This document shows, piece by piece, positions 52,124-62,200 of a DNA stretch of 64,000 nt; within the stretch, counting starts at the first letter, position 1; each line of letters begins with the position of its first letter. A model generated the notes under the pieces. It worked only from the letters and a program-made list of their open reading frames with translations. It did not search any database and was not told the DNA's origin. This stretch comes from Desulfosarcina alkanivorans (GTDB taxonomy: Bacteria > Desulfobacterota > Desulfobacteria > Desulfobacterales > Desulfosarcinaceae), in NCBI RefSeq assembly GCF_009688945.1, contig NZ_AP021874.1, positions 4,216,001 to 4,280,000 on the forward strand, given 5' to 3'. Position numbers and translations under genes: made by a program.

Positions 52124-54042
52124 ACTGAAGTTTGACAGTTAGGCCCGATATTTGGCCCTTCTTGTGATGCAACCTATTGAAATTACTATACCGCATTAAA
52201 AATGGTCGCCAAAAGGTAGTGCCACAGAATTGCGGTTTATATATTGACTGCCAATGCTTTAACCGATAAATTTGGGGTGTCTCTTCATCAAGGAGCCCCC
52301 CATGTTTGCTCGCGTTAAAAAGTCCGGCAAATATCAGTACCTGCAAATCGTCGAGAACCGAAAAGAAAAGGGTAAAGTCAAGCAACGGGTCATCGCCACG
52401 GTCGGTCGAATGGACCAACTGCACGCTAAAGGCCGGGTGGAAACGCTCATCCGCTCGCTGTCCAGGTTCTCAGAGCAGACCCTGATGATTCTCTCGGGCA
52501 ACAGTGATATGGCGGCCGATGCCAAAAAAATCGGGCCGGTGTTGATCTTCGAGCGGTTGTGGAGAGAAACCGGGATCAAGGCCGCCATTACCCGCGTGCT
52601 GTCTGGCCGTAAATTCGAGTTCGATGTCGAGCGGGCTATCTTTCTCACGGTGCTTCACCGCTTGATGGTATCGGGTTCCGATCGTTTCTGTCACCGATGG
52701 TGCCGTGACTACACCATTAACGGCATCGATAGTTTGGATCTTCACCACCTTTACCGGGCGATGGGCTTTTTGGGTGAAGAGATCCAGGATCAGGATGGGG
52801 CCACCCCCTTTTCACCCCGATGCAACAAGGATCTTGTCGAAGAGTTGATCTTCTCTCATCGACGGGATTTGTTCTCGAATCTCGATCTGGTCTTTTTTGA
52901 TACGACCTCGATTTACTTTGAGGGCCACGGCGGTGAAAGTATCGGTCAAAGAGGCTTCAGCAAGGACCACCGGCCCGATCTTGTCCTGATGGTCGTCGGT
53001 GCGGTTCTCGACGATAAGGGCCAGCCTATTTGTTGTGAGATGTGGCCGGGTAATACCGCCGATGTCAAAAGCCTGCTACCGATCGTTGACCGACTCAAAA
53101 TGCGATTTAAAATCGCACGGATTTGTATCGTTGCCGACCGCGGCATGATCAGCGCAAAGACGCTGGAACAACTCGAATCTGGTGAGAACCCGACGCCCTA
53201 CATCCTCGGTGCCCGTATGCGCAAGGTCAAGCAAATCCGGGATCGTGTGCTGTCCCACCCGGGCCGCTACAAGCAGGTACGGTCCGAAAGCAGTGATCCG
53301 AAAAAACCGGCCCCGCTGAAGGTCAAGCAGGTCGAAATAGATGGTTGTCGTTACATCGTATGCGTCAATCCCAGTCAACAGCGCAAAGATGCCGCTGATC
53401 GTGAAGCCATCGTTTCCGCTCTGACCAAGCAGCTCAAAAAGGGTCCCAAAAGCCTGGTCGGTAACAAGGGCTTCCGTAAGTATGTGAAGATCGAAAAGGG
53501 CAGCACGAGCATTGACGAAAACCGAATCAAGTATGAATCGCGTTTTGACGGCAAATGGGTGCTTAGGACCAACACGGACCTATCAGCCGATCAGGCAGCG
53601 CTTAGGTACAAAGAGTTGTGGCGGGTAGAAAAGGTCTTTCGTGACGTCAAGTCGTTACTTACGACCCGCCCGATTTTCCATCAGAAGGACCAAACGATCC
53701 GTGGCCATGTTTTTTGCAGCTTTCTGGCGCTGGTCCTTCGCAAAGAGTTGGACCGGCGACTGATTAAAGCCGGGCATCGCTTTGAGTGGGCCGAGATCAA
53801 GCAGGACTTGAAAGCCCTGCAACGCGTAACCATCACAGAAGATGGCAGGCAACTTTCGATCAGAAGCCAGAGCAAGGGCACATGCGGCAAGATCTTTCAA
53901 GCAGTTGGAGTAGCGATGCCGCCGACGATACAGGACGCATAAGCCGCGCCTGAAATTTCAAAAGGTAGTGCCAAGAACTTTTTTGTGCCTTGTAGCACCT
54001 TGAAATGAATGGATATTTAAAAAACAACTGTCAAACTTGAGT
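52124..54042. mobile_element. Second IS1634-type insertion sequence (~1.9 kb)
   Basis: The outer 17 bp are inverted repeats with one mismatch: ACTGAAGTTTGACAGTT at 52124-52140 and the complement of ACTCAAGTTTGACAGTT at 54026-54042. Inside, CAAAAGGTAGTGCCA occurs twice in direct orientation (52210-52224, 53959-53973) around the transposase gene. No target duplication is certain. Its right end coincides with the stop codon of fdhE. Confidence 0.65.
52302..53942 (+). CDS. IS1634 family transposase (546 aa)
   Basis: The N-terminus MFARVKKSGKYQYLQIVENR, KQRVIATVGRMDQL and the SRFSEQ segment are typical for IS1634. The DDE core has LVFFDTTSIYFEGHG, GQPICCEMWPGNTADVKSLL and IVADRGMISAKTLEQL, and C-terminal LWRVEKVFRDVKSLL with the catalytic Glu. 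ATG 52302 follows AAGGAG; a TTG/ATG further upstream would put the ribosome binding site inside the frame. The frame is intact, so the element may be active. Confidence 0.9.
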   Translation: MFARVKKSGKYQYLQIVENRKEKGKVKQRVIATVGRMDQLHAKGRVETLIRSLSRFSEQTLMILSGNSDMAADAKKIGPVLIFERLWRETGIKAAITRVLSGRKFEFDVERAIFLTVLHRLMVSGSDRFCHRWCRDYTINGIDSLDLHHLYRAMGFLGEEIQDQDGATPFSPRCNKDLVEELIFSHRRDLFSNLDLVFFDTTSIYFEGHGGESIGQRGFSKDHRPDLVLMVVGAVLDDKGQPICCEMWPGNTADVKSLLPIVDRLKMRFKIARICIVADRGMISAKTLEQLESGENPTPYILGARMRKVKQIRDRVLSHPGRYKQVRSESSDPKKPAPLKVKQVEIDGCRYIVCVNPSQQRKDAADREAIVSALTKQLKKGPKSLVGNKGFRKYVKIEKGSTSIDENRIKYESRFDGKWVLRTNTDLSADQAALRYKELWRVEKVFRDVKSLLTTRPIFHQKDQTIRGHVFCSFLALVLRKELDRRLIKAGHRFEWAEIKQDLKALQRVTITEDGRQLSIRSQSKGTCGKIFQAVGVAMPPTIQDA

Positions 54043-54914
54043 CACGATGGTGTTGACGCCACGCCATGCGAATACCCTTTTTCGGCGGCAATCAAATCAA
54101 GATGGAGGGAGGCCACCTGTTCCAGCGGCGGATAGAAGCCGCGGTCCAGCTTGCGCGTATCCACCACTTTCATATATCGCCGGCACTCATGGCACAGGTT
54201 GACCCGGTATTCCGGTTCGTCATCGCTGTATACGTATTCCAGGGAAGTGTTGTCCCGGTTGCTGCAAAACGGACAGGCCAACCGCTTTACCGGCCAGCGG
54301 TGCCAGCAGAAGCCGCAATGATTCCACTGCTTGCCCTCAGCGTCCAGTTCTCCGAGGATGGGGGCGCTGCCGCAGACCGGGCAGCTGCTTCTATTTTCCT
54401 GACTGGCGGTTAGCCGCGACGCCAACTGCCGGGAACCGGCTTCGACGCTGGGTTTTGCGGCCAGATAAAACAGCAGCGAAAGCATGTCCGGCGGTACGCC
54501 CATCGTATGGGCAAAATCCCCTATCCGGCCGCTCTCATCAAGGATATCATCAAAAAAGGCATTCACAGCCACGCCTTCAGTCATGGCTTTAGCCAGCGCA
54601 TTACCGGCAGCGCTCAATTTTTCACCTGACTGCGACGCAACACGGCAGACCTGTACCAGCAGCTTTTCAGCCGCCGGTTTGTCGATCGAAAATGCCGCCG
54701 GTTCGATAAGAGAGAAACCCTCTGCCGATCTCATTTCCACTGCGGAGGTGTCCACCTGGATTGCCGCCGGGCAGGTCTGGTCGGCCGCATTGGCCTGGGC
54801 GACAAAAACCGGCCCGTAAAAACCGAGGATGGCGGCATATACCGGCCGACGCGTGGCAACTTGGGCGACGGCGTTTTCCACGGCGGCCGCATCCCAGACG
54901 GGGGTAATGCTCAT
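54042..54914 (-). CDS. fdhE: Formate dehydrogenase accessory protein FdhE-like (290 aa)
   Basis: The C-terminal half has the paired CxxC motifs of FdhE: SSCPVCGSAPILGEL, HCGFCWHRWPVKRLACPFCSNRD, NLCHECRRYMKVVDTRK. These form the iron/zinc-binding part needed for formate dehydrogenase maturation. The ATG at 54914 (MSITPVWDAAAVEN) is chosen (GGAAAGGAA upstream); the longer frame crosses the terminator. Its last codons coincide with the end of the IS1634-type element, so the C-terminus may be slightly altered. It follows fdhAB but is separated by a terminator. Confidence 0.85.
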   Translation of the reverse strand: MSITPVWDAAAVENAVAQVATRRPVYAAILGFYGPVFVAQANAADQTCPAAIQVDTSAVEMRSAEGFSLIEPAAFSIDKPAAEKLLVQVCRVASQSGEKLSAAGNALAKAMTEGVAVNAFFDDILDESGRIGDFAHTMGVPPDMLSLLFYLAAKPSVEAGSRQLASRLTASQENRSSCPVCGSAPILGELDAEGKQWNHCGFCWHRWPVKRLACPFCSNRDNTSLEYVYSDDEPEYRVNLCHECRRYMKVVDTRKLDRGFYPPLEQVASLHLDLIAAEKGYSHGVASTPS

Positions 54915-54998
54915 TGAATCGTTCCTTTCCGTTATCAACTCGTAAACATGCGTCAAGCATACCATGCCCTGACGCTGGTTTCGACTGGTTTTTCGGAC

Positions 54999-55038
54999 AA
55001 AAAAGGAGAGGCGCCGCAAGCGCAGCAACCCCTCCTTT
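54999..55038 (-). terminator. Rho-independent terminator after fdhAB
   Basis: On the minus strand AAAGGAG and CTCCTTT close a stem that also pairs GC-rich inner parts (TTGC...GCGCC region), followed by TTTTTT. It lies 55 bp past the fdhB stop and before fdhE, so fdhE expression needs read-through or its own promoter. Confidence 0.6.
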
Positions 55039-55093
55039 CACTCATGGGCATATACGGGACCGGAGCATGGGGCCCGTCAATTGTTAAACCCGC

Positions 55094-55813
55094 TTAAGCC
55101 AGCTGGCGAAACGCCCGCGCAAAAGGCCGGACCATTTTTCTCAGGGCCATTTGGCGCGTAACCCCGTGGGAGCCTGCCGAGGCCATCACAAACTCATGAT
55201 AGTCGGCAGGCGCTTCCCCGAGCAGATAGATCACATTGACCTCGTCCGCATCCACCAGCTGGGCTTTTTCATGTTTCTGGCGGACCCGGGCCAGCCGCTG
55301 CCCGGCCAGGGCAACCATCTGTTCGCGGTCGCCGAAGTTCATGGCGCCCGTGGGGCAGGTCTGCACGCATGCCGGCAGAAGGCCGTTGGTTACGCGGTCG
55401 TTGCACATGTCGCATTTGGCCAGGGTGCCGTCGGCCGCTTTTCGGGGGATGTTATAGGGACACGATTCGATGATCTCGTCCGCGTCCAGCCCTTTGGTAT
55501 TGGCCGTAAAAATAACGGCACCGGTTTTTTCGTCCTTGTAGATGGCGGTTTCGTCATCGGCCGTTTCCAGGCAGGGCGGCTCGATGCAGTGGCGGCACTG
55601 TTCCGGAAAGAAGAGCCATTTCAATTTGCCGTCGGTTTCCACTTCGCGCATGCGGACCAGTTTATAGGTGAAAAAAGAGAGATCCGGCGGATTTTCAAAG
55701 GTGCCCCGGTTCCGGGTCTCTTCTGCCGGCAGGTCATGCCACTGCTTGCAGGCCACCTGGCAGGCCCGGCAACCGGTGCAGCGGGTGGTGTCGATAAAAA
55801 ACGATTTACTCAT
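55094..55813 (-). CDS. fdhB: Formate dehydrogenase iron-sulfur beta subunit (239 aa)
   Basis: Twelve cysteines in ferredoxin-like arrangement (RCTGCRACQVACKQW, EQCRHCIEPPCLE, SCPYNIP, KCDMCN, ACVQTCPTGAM) fit three [4Fe-4S] clusters, the number found in soluble periplasmic FdhB of Desulfovibrio. No C-terminal membrane anchor and no signal peptide of its own are seen, so it is probably exported with FdhA by the Tat system. It transfers electrons from FdhA toward cytochrome c3-type acceptors. Start ATG 55813, 15 bp after fdhA. Confidence 0.93.
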   Translation of the reverse strand: MSKSFFIDTTRCTGCRACQVACKQWHDLPAEETRNRGTFENPPDLSFFTYKLVRMREVETDGKLKWLFFPEQCRHCIEPPCLETADDETAIYKDEKTGAVIFTANTKGLDADEIIESCPYNIPRKAADGTLAKCDMCNDRVTNGLLPACVQTCPTGAMNFGDREQMVALAGQRLARVRQKHEKAQLVDADEVNVIYLLGEAPADYHEFVMASAGSHGVTRQMALRKMVRPFARAFRQLA

Positions 55814-55828
55814 GCCGATTCCCTCCTT

Positions 55829-58800
55829 TTACAATTTGACCACGTTGACCATGAATGCCTTGGTTTCCGGAATCCGGGTGTTGGGGTCTCCGGCCGACGG
55901 CGTGAGCAGATTGGCGCTGTCCTCCTTGCCGGTGGACGGCCATCGCCAGCCATAGTGCCAGGGAATCCCCACCTGGTGCACCGTCAGGCCGGCGATGGTG
56001 AAGGGCTTGAACCGCTTGGTGACAATGGCGCTGCACGCCACCTGCCCGCGTGCCGACGTGACGTTGACCCGTTCGCCGTTCCGGATGCCCTTGAGCCGGG
56101 CCAGCTCTTCGCTGAGTTCCACGAACATCTGCGGCTGCAATTCCATGAGCCAGCTCTGGGTGCGGGTCATCAACCCCGTCTGCCAGTGCTCGCTGACCCG
56201 GTAGGTGGTGCCCACATAGGGGAACCGCGGGTCGCAGGTGGCGTGGGCATCGGCCTCGGTGGCGTACACCGCGGCCGTGGGGTTGGTCATCTGGGGGTTG
56301 AGGTAATTTTTTTCCACCGGGCATTCCAGGGGTTCGTAATGCTCGGGAAAAGGACCGTCCGCCCGGCCGGGCCCGAAGATCTGGGCATGGCCGTGCTTGC
56401 GCATGATAAAGGGGTGCTTGGCGTCGGCCCGCCATGACCCGTCCGGATTCTGCAGGGGATACCAGCCGCCGTCAGGCACGTCCCCCAGCCATTTGCGGGA
56501 GACATACTTTCCCTCTTTTTCGTCGCCCTTGAAGTACACCACCCAGTCCTTGCGGTCCCAGGGTATCCCCTTGGCGTCCACCGAGGCCCGGTTGTAGATG
56601 ATGCGACGGTTTACCGGCCAGCACCAGGCGAATTCGGGGTAGAGGCCGATCTTGTTGACCGCATCCTTCTGGCCGCGTCGGGCGGCCATGTTGCCTTTTT
56701 CCGTATAGCTGTTGCAGTACAGCCAGTTGCCCGACGAGGTGGACCCGTCGGCCTGCAGGTACGCGAAGCTGGGAACCAGGGTGCCCTTTTTAAATGTTTT
56801 TCCTTTGATGGTGACGTCTTTTACGAAATACCCGTTGATCTCCCTGGCCACCTTGTGAGGATCGTAGGCCCCATCGGTTTCGTAGTCCCATTTCAGGTTG
56901 AGGATCGGTTCGGGGAAAACGCCGCCGTCCTTGTATAGCGCTTTGATCTTCTCCCCCAGTGCCAGGATGATGTCGCCGTCCGGCAGGCTGTTTCCCAGGG
57001 GCTTGGGCCCCTGATAGCGCCACTGCATCCAGCGGCCGCTGTTGGTGATGCTACCCTCTTTTTCCACGGACACACAGGCCGGCAGCATGAACACTTCGGT
57101 TTTGATGGAAGTCGGATCCATTCCCGGCCCATGCCAGAACGAACCGGTTTCGTTGTCGAACAGGTTGACGTTGACCATCCAGTCCAGTTTGCTTAGGGCC
57201 TCGCGGGTCTTATTGGAATTGGCGCCGCTGCAGGCCGGATTCTGCCCCCAGGCAAAAAACCCCTTGATCTTCTCCTTGTACATGGCATCGAAGAGGTCGA
57301 ACCAGGAGTAGACGGCCCCGTCATCGACCTTGGGCAGCCATTGATAGCCGAACTCGTTGCCCGCATTGCCCTTTTCGCCAAAAAAGGATTTGAGCATGGA
57401 GACGCTGTATTTGGGGTAGTTCTGCCACCAGTTGGCGGAGAGAGGATCCTTGCTGGTCGGCGTCCATTTTTGATTGTATGCCGCCAGGGTGGTGTTGGAT
57501 GCCCGCGCCGTCTTCAGGTAGCCGGGCCAGATGTGCCACAACAGGCAGTGGTCCGTCGACCCCTGGACATTGGATTCGCCGCGCAGGGCGTTGACGCCGC
57601 CGCCGGCCACGCCCATGTTGCCCAGCAGCAGCTGGATGATGGCCATGGTGCGGATGTTCTGGGTGCCGGTGGTGTGCTGGGTCCAGCCCATGGCGTACAT
57701 GATCGTACCGGCCATGCCCCGTTCACCGGTGGCGCTGTATGCCTCGTAGACCCGTTTCAGGTCGGCCTCGGAGGTCCCCGTGATCATGGATACGGTTTTC
57801 AGATCATACCGGCTGTAATGCTTTTTCAGGAGTTGAAACACACTTCGCTTGTGCTTCAGCGACCGGTCCATTTTGGGTACGCCGTTCCTGTCCATCTCGA
57901 AGGCCCACTGGCTCTTGTCGTATTTTCCCATGGCGGGGCCCTTGGGATTTTTCTCGTAGCCGGAGAAAAGGCCGTTCTTGAAGCCGTATTTCCTGCCGAC
58001 GATGAAGGGCGCATTGGTATACAGCGACACGTACTCCTCGCTGAAGCGCTTGTTCTCGAGGATGTACTTGATCATGCCCCCGAGAAACGCGATGTCCGTT
58101 CCCGAACGCAAGGCCGTGTATATGTCCGCCTTGGACGAGGTCCGGGTGAAGCGGGGGTCCACGTTGATCATCGTGGCCCCGTTTTCCATGGCCTCGGTGA
58201 CATACTTGAAAGCAACGGGGTGGTTTTCAGCGGCGTTGCTTCCCATGATGAGGATGCAGTCGCTGTTTTTGATATCGATCCAGTGATTGGTCATCGCACC
58301 GCGTCCGAACGACTCTGCCAGAGCCGCAACCGTAGCGCTGTGTCAGATGCGCGCCTGGTGCTCGACGTACACCAGCCCCAGCGATCGCATGAGGGCCTGG
58401 TAGACCCAGCACTCCTCGTTGTCCATGGCGGCGCTGCCCACCGATGCAATTTCCGTGGTCCGGTTGACCGTCTGCCCCTTGTCATTTTTTGCGGTGAATG
58501 AGGCATCGCGGGTCTCTTTCACGCGATGGGCGATTTTGTCAAGCGCCCAATCCCAGGACACCGATTGCCACTGGTCCGAATAGGGCGCCCGGTACATGGG
58601 TTCGGTCAGCCGGTTTTCGTTTTCCGCCAGTTGCTTCAAGGAGGCGCCTTTGGAGCAGAGGGCGCCGCGGTTGATGACGTGATCGGGATCCCCCTCGATG
58701 TTGAGGACCCGGCCGTCACCCCGTCTGCTGGTGTGGACGATGGCGCCGCAGCCCACCGCACAGTAGCAGCAGATGGTGGTGGTTTCCTTGGCATAACTGG

Positions 58801-58918
58801 TTTTCAGCATCCCGGCATGAGCCCTGACCGGCTTCAGGTCAAAGCCCAGTCCGCCTACGGCCAGTCCGGCAGCGGTGGCGCCGGTAATCTGGATAAATTG
58901 CCTGCGGTTGACATCCAT
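55829..58918 (-). CDS. fdhA: Selenocysteine-containing formate dehydrogenase alpha subunit (1029 aa)
   Basis: The frame is continuous if the TGA at 58343-58345 is read as selenocysteine 192: ...VYVEHQARI-Sec-HSATVAALAESFGRG, the hallmark of formate dehydrogenases. A Tat signal (NRRQFIQITGATAAGLAVGG) directs export. The N-terminal [4Fe-4S] site uses Cys50, Cys53, Cys57 and Cys88. The molybdopterin domains follow (e.g. CILIMGSNAAENHPVAFKY, FFAWGQNPACSGANSNKTR). It oxidises formate to CO2 (or the reverse) with a Mo or W bis-pterin cofactor in the periplasm. Start ATG 58918 follows AAAGGAG. Confidence 0.95.
58300..58345 (-). promoter_or_regulatory. Bacterial SECIS element of fdhA
   Basis: Directly 3' of the TGA the minus strand reads CACAGCGCTACGGTTGCGGC then TCTGGCAGAGTCGTTCGG. 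A stem-loop can form with the apical loop around GGCTCTGGCAG, in the position and size expected for SelB recognition. It is comparable in place to the E. coli fdhF SECIS. Exact pairing was judged by eye. Confidence 0.6.
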
Positions 58919-59258
58919 AACGGTTCTCCTTTTCTTTTACCGGTTATCCGTTCCCGAATCGTTTCCTGTCGAAGCAGATCAGACACTGAACCGCCTGAAA
59001 CCAGACTTCCGACAAGCGGGTCCGGGCCTCCACCCGGAGGTGCCGACTCAGCAGGTGAAAGCCCGGACGCGCCACAAAGAGGATCTTCTGGGACGACCCG
59101 AAAACCGTCGCCCCCATGGTGAGATTGCTTTACCACAGCCGCGGTTACAAAAAGGATACAAGGGGGTTACACAAGAATGGGGGGGGGCGGCCCGCCGAAA
59201 ACGGGGCGCTGTTGGCCGCGATACGGTGGGGTGGCGGGCTGCGCCGCCGTCGGTGTGA
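58919..59258. other. Upstream region of fdhA, no gene recognised
   Basis: The 340 bp between the fdhA start and the end of the large regulator gene hold no frame with family features. A short perfect hairpin CCTCC-GGGT-GGAGG lies at about 59028-59041, in a GC-rich stretch that could fold further on the minus strand ahead of fdhA. No sigma54 or other clear promoter was found. A cofactor-sensing leader is possible but not supported by enough conserved sequence. Confidence 0.4.
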
Positions 59259-62200
59259 TTACGATGCCCTCACGATTTCCTCGTACAATCGGGTGGTGGC
59301 AGGGTCGGGGGCGGTGTCCAGTTCCGCGGCCAGGGTGTCTGCCAGGTCCCGATAGACTTTCAGGGCGGCGCTGCGCCGGCCCTGACGCTGGAGCAGGCGC
59401 ATGAGTTGCTGGTGGGCCTGTTCGGCCAGCGGATCCGCCTGGATGACGATACCGCAGTGACGGACCGCCTGTTCCAGATCCCCTTTTCGTTCGAAAAGCC
59501 CCGCCATTTCCATGAGCACGGTGAGATACTGATCCTTCAGGGCCGCGCGCTTCGTTTCGGCCCAACTCAGATAGGGTTCCTCAGGCAAAAAATCACCCCG
59601 ATAGATTTCAGCGGCACGCCGGCAGGCCGACAGGAGCCGACGGTCATCGTCATCGCGCCTGAATTGCCGGATCTGGTCGCAGGCCGCCAGAAAATCGTTG
59701 ACGTCCACCCGGCAGCGCCCCATGTCGAGGCTGACCCGATTGTCTTTCAGCGAGATGCACGATGCGCCCGCCCGCGGATTCCCATCCGATGCCAGGATTC
59801 TGCGCAGCCGGTGCAGGGTGACTTTAAAACGCTTCAGGGCGGCCTCCTGGCTGCTGTCCGGCCAGAGCGCGTCCATGAGGATGTCCTTGGGAATCTCCCG
59901 GCACCCGTTGACCAGAATGGCTTTGAGAAGCAGCTTCTGCCGAAGGCCGGTCCACTGGGCATCGGCAAGCACCTTACCACCGCCCAGGCGCACTTCGAAC
60001 CCACCCAGGGTACGAATGTCAAGATCAGGCCGGGACCCCCCTTTTCCAGATGTTTCCGCCGGGCGCCGGGCCCCTGAGCCCCCCCCCGCGTCGCTGCCCC
60101 CTGCCGGTACCGGAGGGTGCGGGGACAGACGGGCCAGGACACGCCGTGCCAGGCGGGCGGTCCTTGAACGGGAATCGGGAAGAACCGGCGAACATGCCGC
60201 CGCCACATCGAAGGCCGATAAGATCGGGAAGGTCTCGTATCCCTTTGACGCCGCCAGGGAAAGGCCCGATTCCAGATGCCCCTGGGCCGCCTCGTCCTCG
60301 CCCATGGCCCTGGCCACCAGTGACAGCCCCAGGCGGGCCTCTGCCAGCGACAGGTGGCTGGACATCCGGCTGAAAAAATCGCGGGCCGATTCCAGCGCCT
60401 GTCGGGCGCCTGTCAGATCATCCAGGTGATAAGCCACCATGCCCACGATCAAGCGGCAGCGAAACAGGTGAATACTCTCTCCCAGGCTCCGGGAAATCAC
60501 CTCGGCCGCCTCGCCGGCCCACCTGCACGCCCGCTCATAGTGCCCCTGGTGATAGGCTTTGAGTGCCCGCAGGCGCAGGGCCAGTCCGTTGTACAGGGGG
60601 TTGGCCGCCAGGGTGGCCACGTCCGTGAGGTGATGGGCGGTTCGCCCCACGGCATCAAAACGCCGCTGATGAATCTGGAGCAGGCCGGAAAAATCCACAT
60701 GAATGGGATAAAGGAAAAGCAGACCGAACTTGTCGATATCTTCCTGGTTGTAATCCAGCAGCCGCTGGGCGCTCGCCAGGTCTCCCTTGGACAGGGCCAG
60801 TTTAATGCGCACCAGGTTGCGCAGGGCGCGGTATTCGGGGTAAGCGGCCGCCACCAGTTGATGAATACCCGCCAGGGCTTTTTCCGCGGCGGCAAACTCG
60901 CCGGCCATGGTGTACCCGAAAACATGAATGATGGTGGCATTCACCGTCAGCGTTTCGTCTTCGATGGTGCTGGCCAGCAGCATGGCGTTGCGGCAGGCCG
61001 ACAGGCCTTTCTGGAGATCGCCGGTGCCGGAAATGAATCCGAAAGCCACCTGCATCCACAAGACGGCCTTGGCAAAGGGATAATATCGATTGCCGCTCAC
61101 CCGTTCGAGCATGGCCCAGGCTGTTTCGAGCCATCGGTTCAACGCCGGTGCCGGATGGCCGATAAAAACAGCGGATTCGATGAGATAGGCCAGCGCCAGA
61201 AGTTGGCCCCGTTGGTCGCCTTTTGTATTGAACCGATCCAGAGCCGCTGAAAAAACACGGATATTCCGTCGGCCGTCGCTGATGCGCCGCCCCACGGCCC
61301 GGTATAGGGACAGCCAGGCATCGTCTTCGATCATGGCACCGGGCAGAATGTCGATCCAGCCGGCCAGGTCGGCAAACCGTCCCTGGGCGGAAAGTCCCAT
61401 GGCAATTTTCTTGATTCCGGCCGCCGCCTTGTCAAAGGCCTCGGCCTGCAGAAAAAAGCGGATCGCCTCCTCGAAACGTCCGGCGTCCCAGGCCAGGTCG
61501 GCAGCCCGTCCAAAAAGTGCCTGCTGCGTCTGCCTGTCCAGGACCCGATGAAATTTATCGAGCAGGAAATCACGGAACAACTGGTTGTAGCGATAGCCCC
61601 AGCCGGTTTTGACGTCATAAAGCGGATGAATGAACAGGTTGCGCCGGACCAGGGTATTGATAATGGCATCAATGTCCCCCACCGGCTGGTCGTCCAGATA
61701 GCGGGCGGCCATTGGGGGATCGATGGTTTCAAAAATCGACGATCGAATCAGGAAGTTCCGGGTGGCCTCGTCAAGGCCGGAAAAAACCGCCTCGGAAAAA
61801 TACGCCAGCCGCTGTCCGTGCATGGCGGCAGGCAGGCCGTTGTCGATAAAGGCCATCCGCTGATCGTCCGGGACATGGCGCAACACCTCCCACACCAGCA
61901 CAAGGCCGCCGGCCCAACCGTCCGTGATTTTCCGGATCATGGCCAATTGGGGCGGCGCCAGACGAAGACCGTACAGCACGGAATAGAAACGATAGATTTC
62001 ATCGGTCGAAAATGCCAGATCCCCATTGTCCAGGACGACCAGTTCCTGGCGGATGCGCAACGATTCAAGATGCAGCGGCGGTGTCTCCCTGGACACGAGC
62101 ACCAGGCAGCTTGGCGGGGAAATGGCATCGAGAACCCTTTGGACCAACGCCATGCTTTCGGCGTTTCCGGACAGCTGATCGAGCCCGTCCATCACGATAC

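Noticed and set aside
58343-58345. Nonsense mutation in fdhA
   Set aside because: The TGA is in the exact selenocysteine position of formate dehydrogenases and is followed by a SECIS-like hairpin.
55151-58501. Long plus-strand open frames antisense to fdhB and fdhA
   Set aside because: No domain signatures; the opposite strand encodes clear formate dehydrogenase subunits.
59028-59041. Molybdenum-cofactor-type riboswitch upstream of fdhA
   Set aside because: Only one short hairpin (CCTCC-GGGT-GGAGG) is visible; not enough conserved sequence to support the motif. A covariance-model search would decide.
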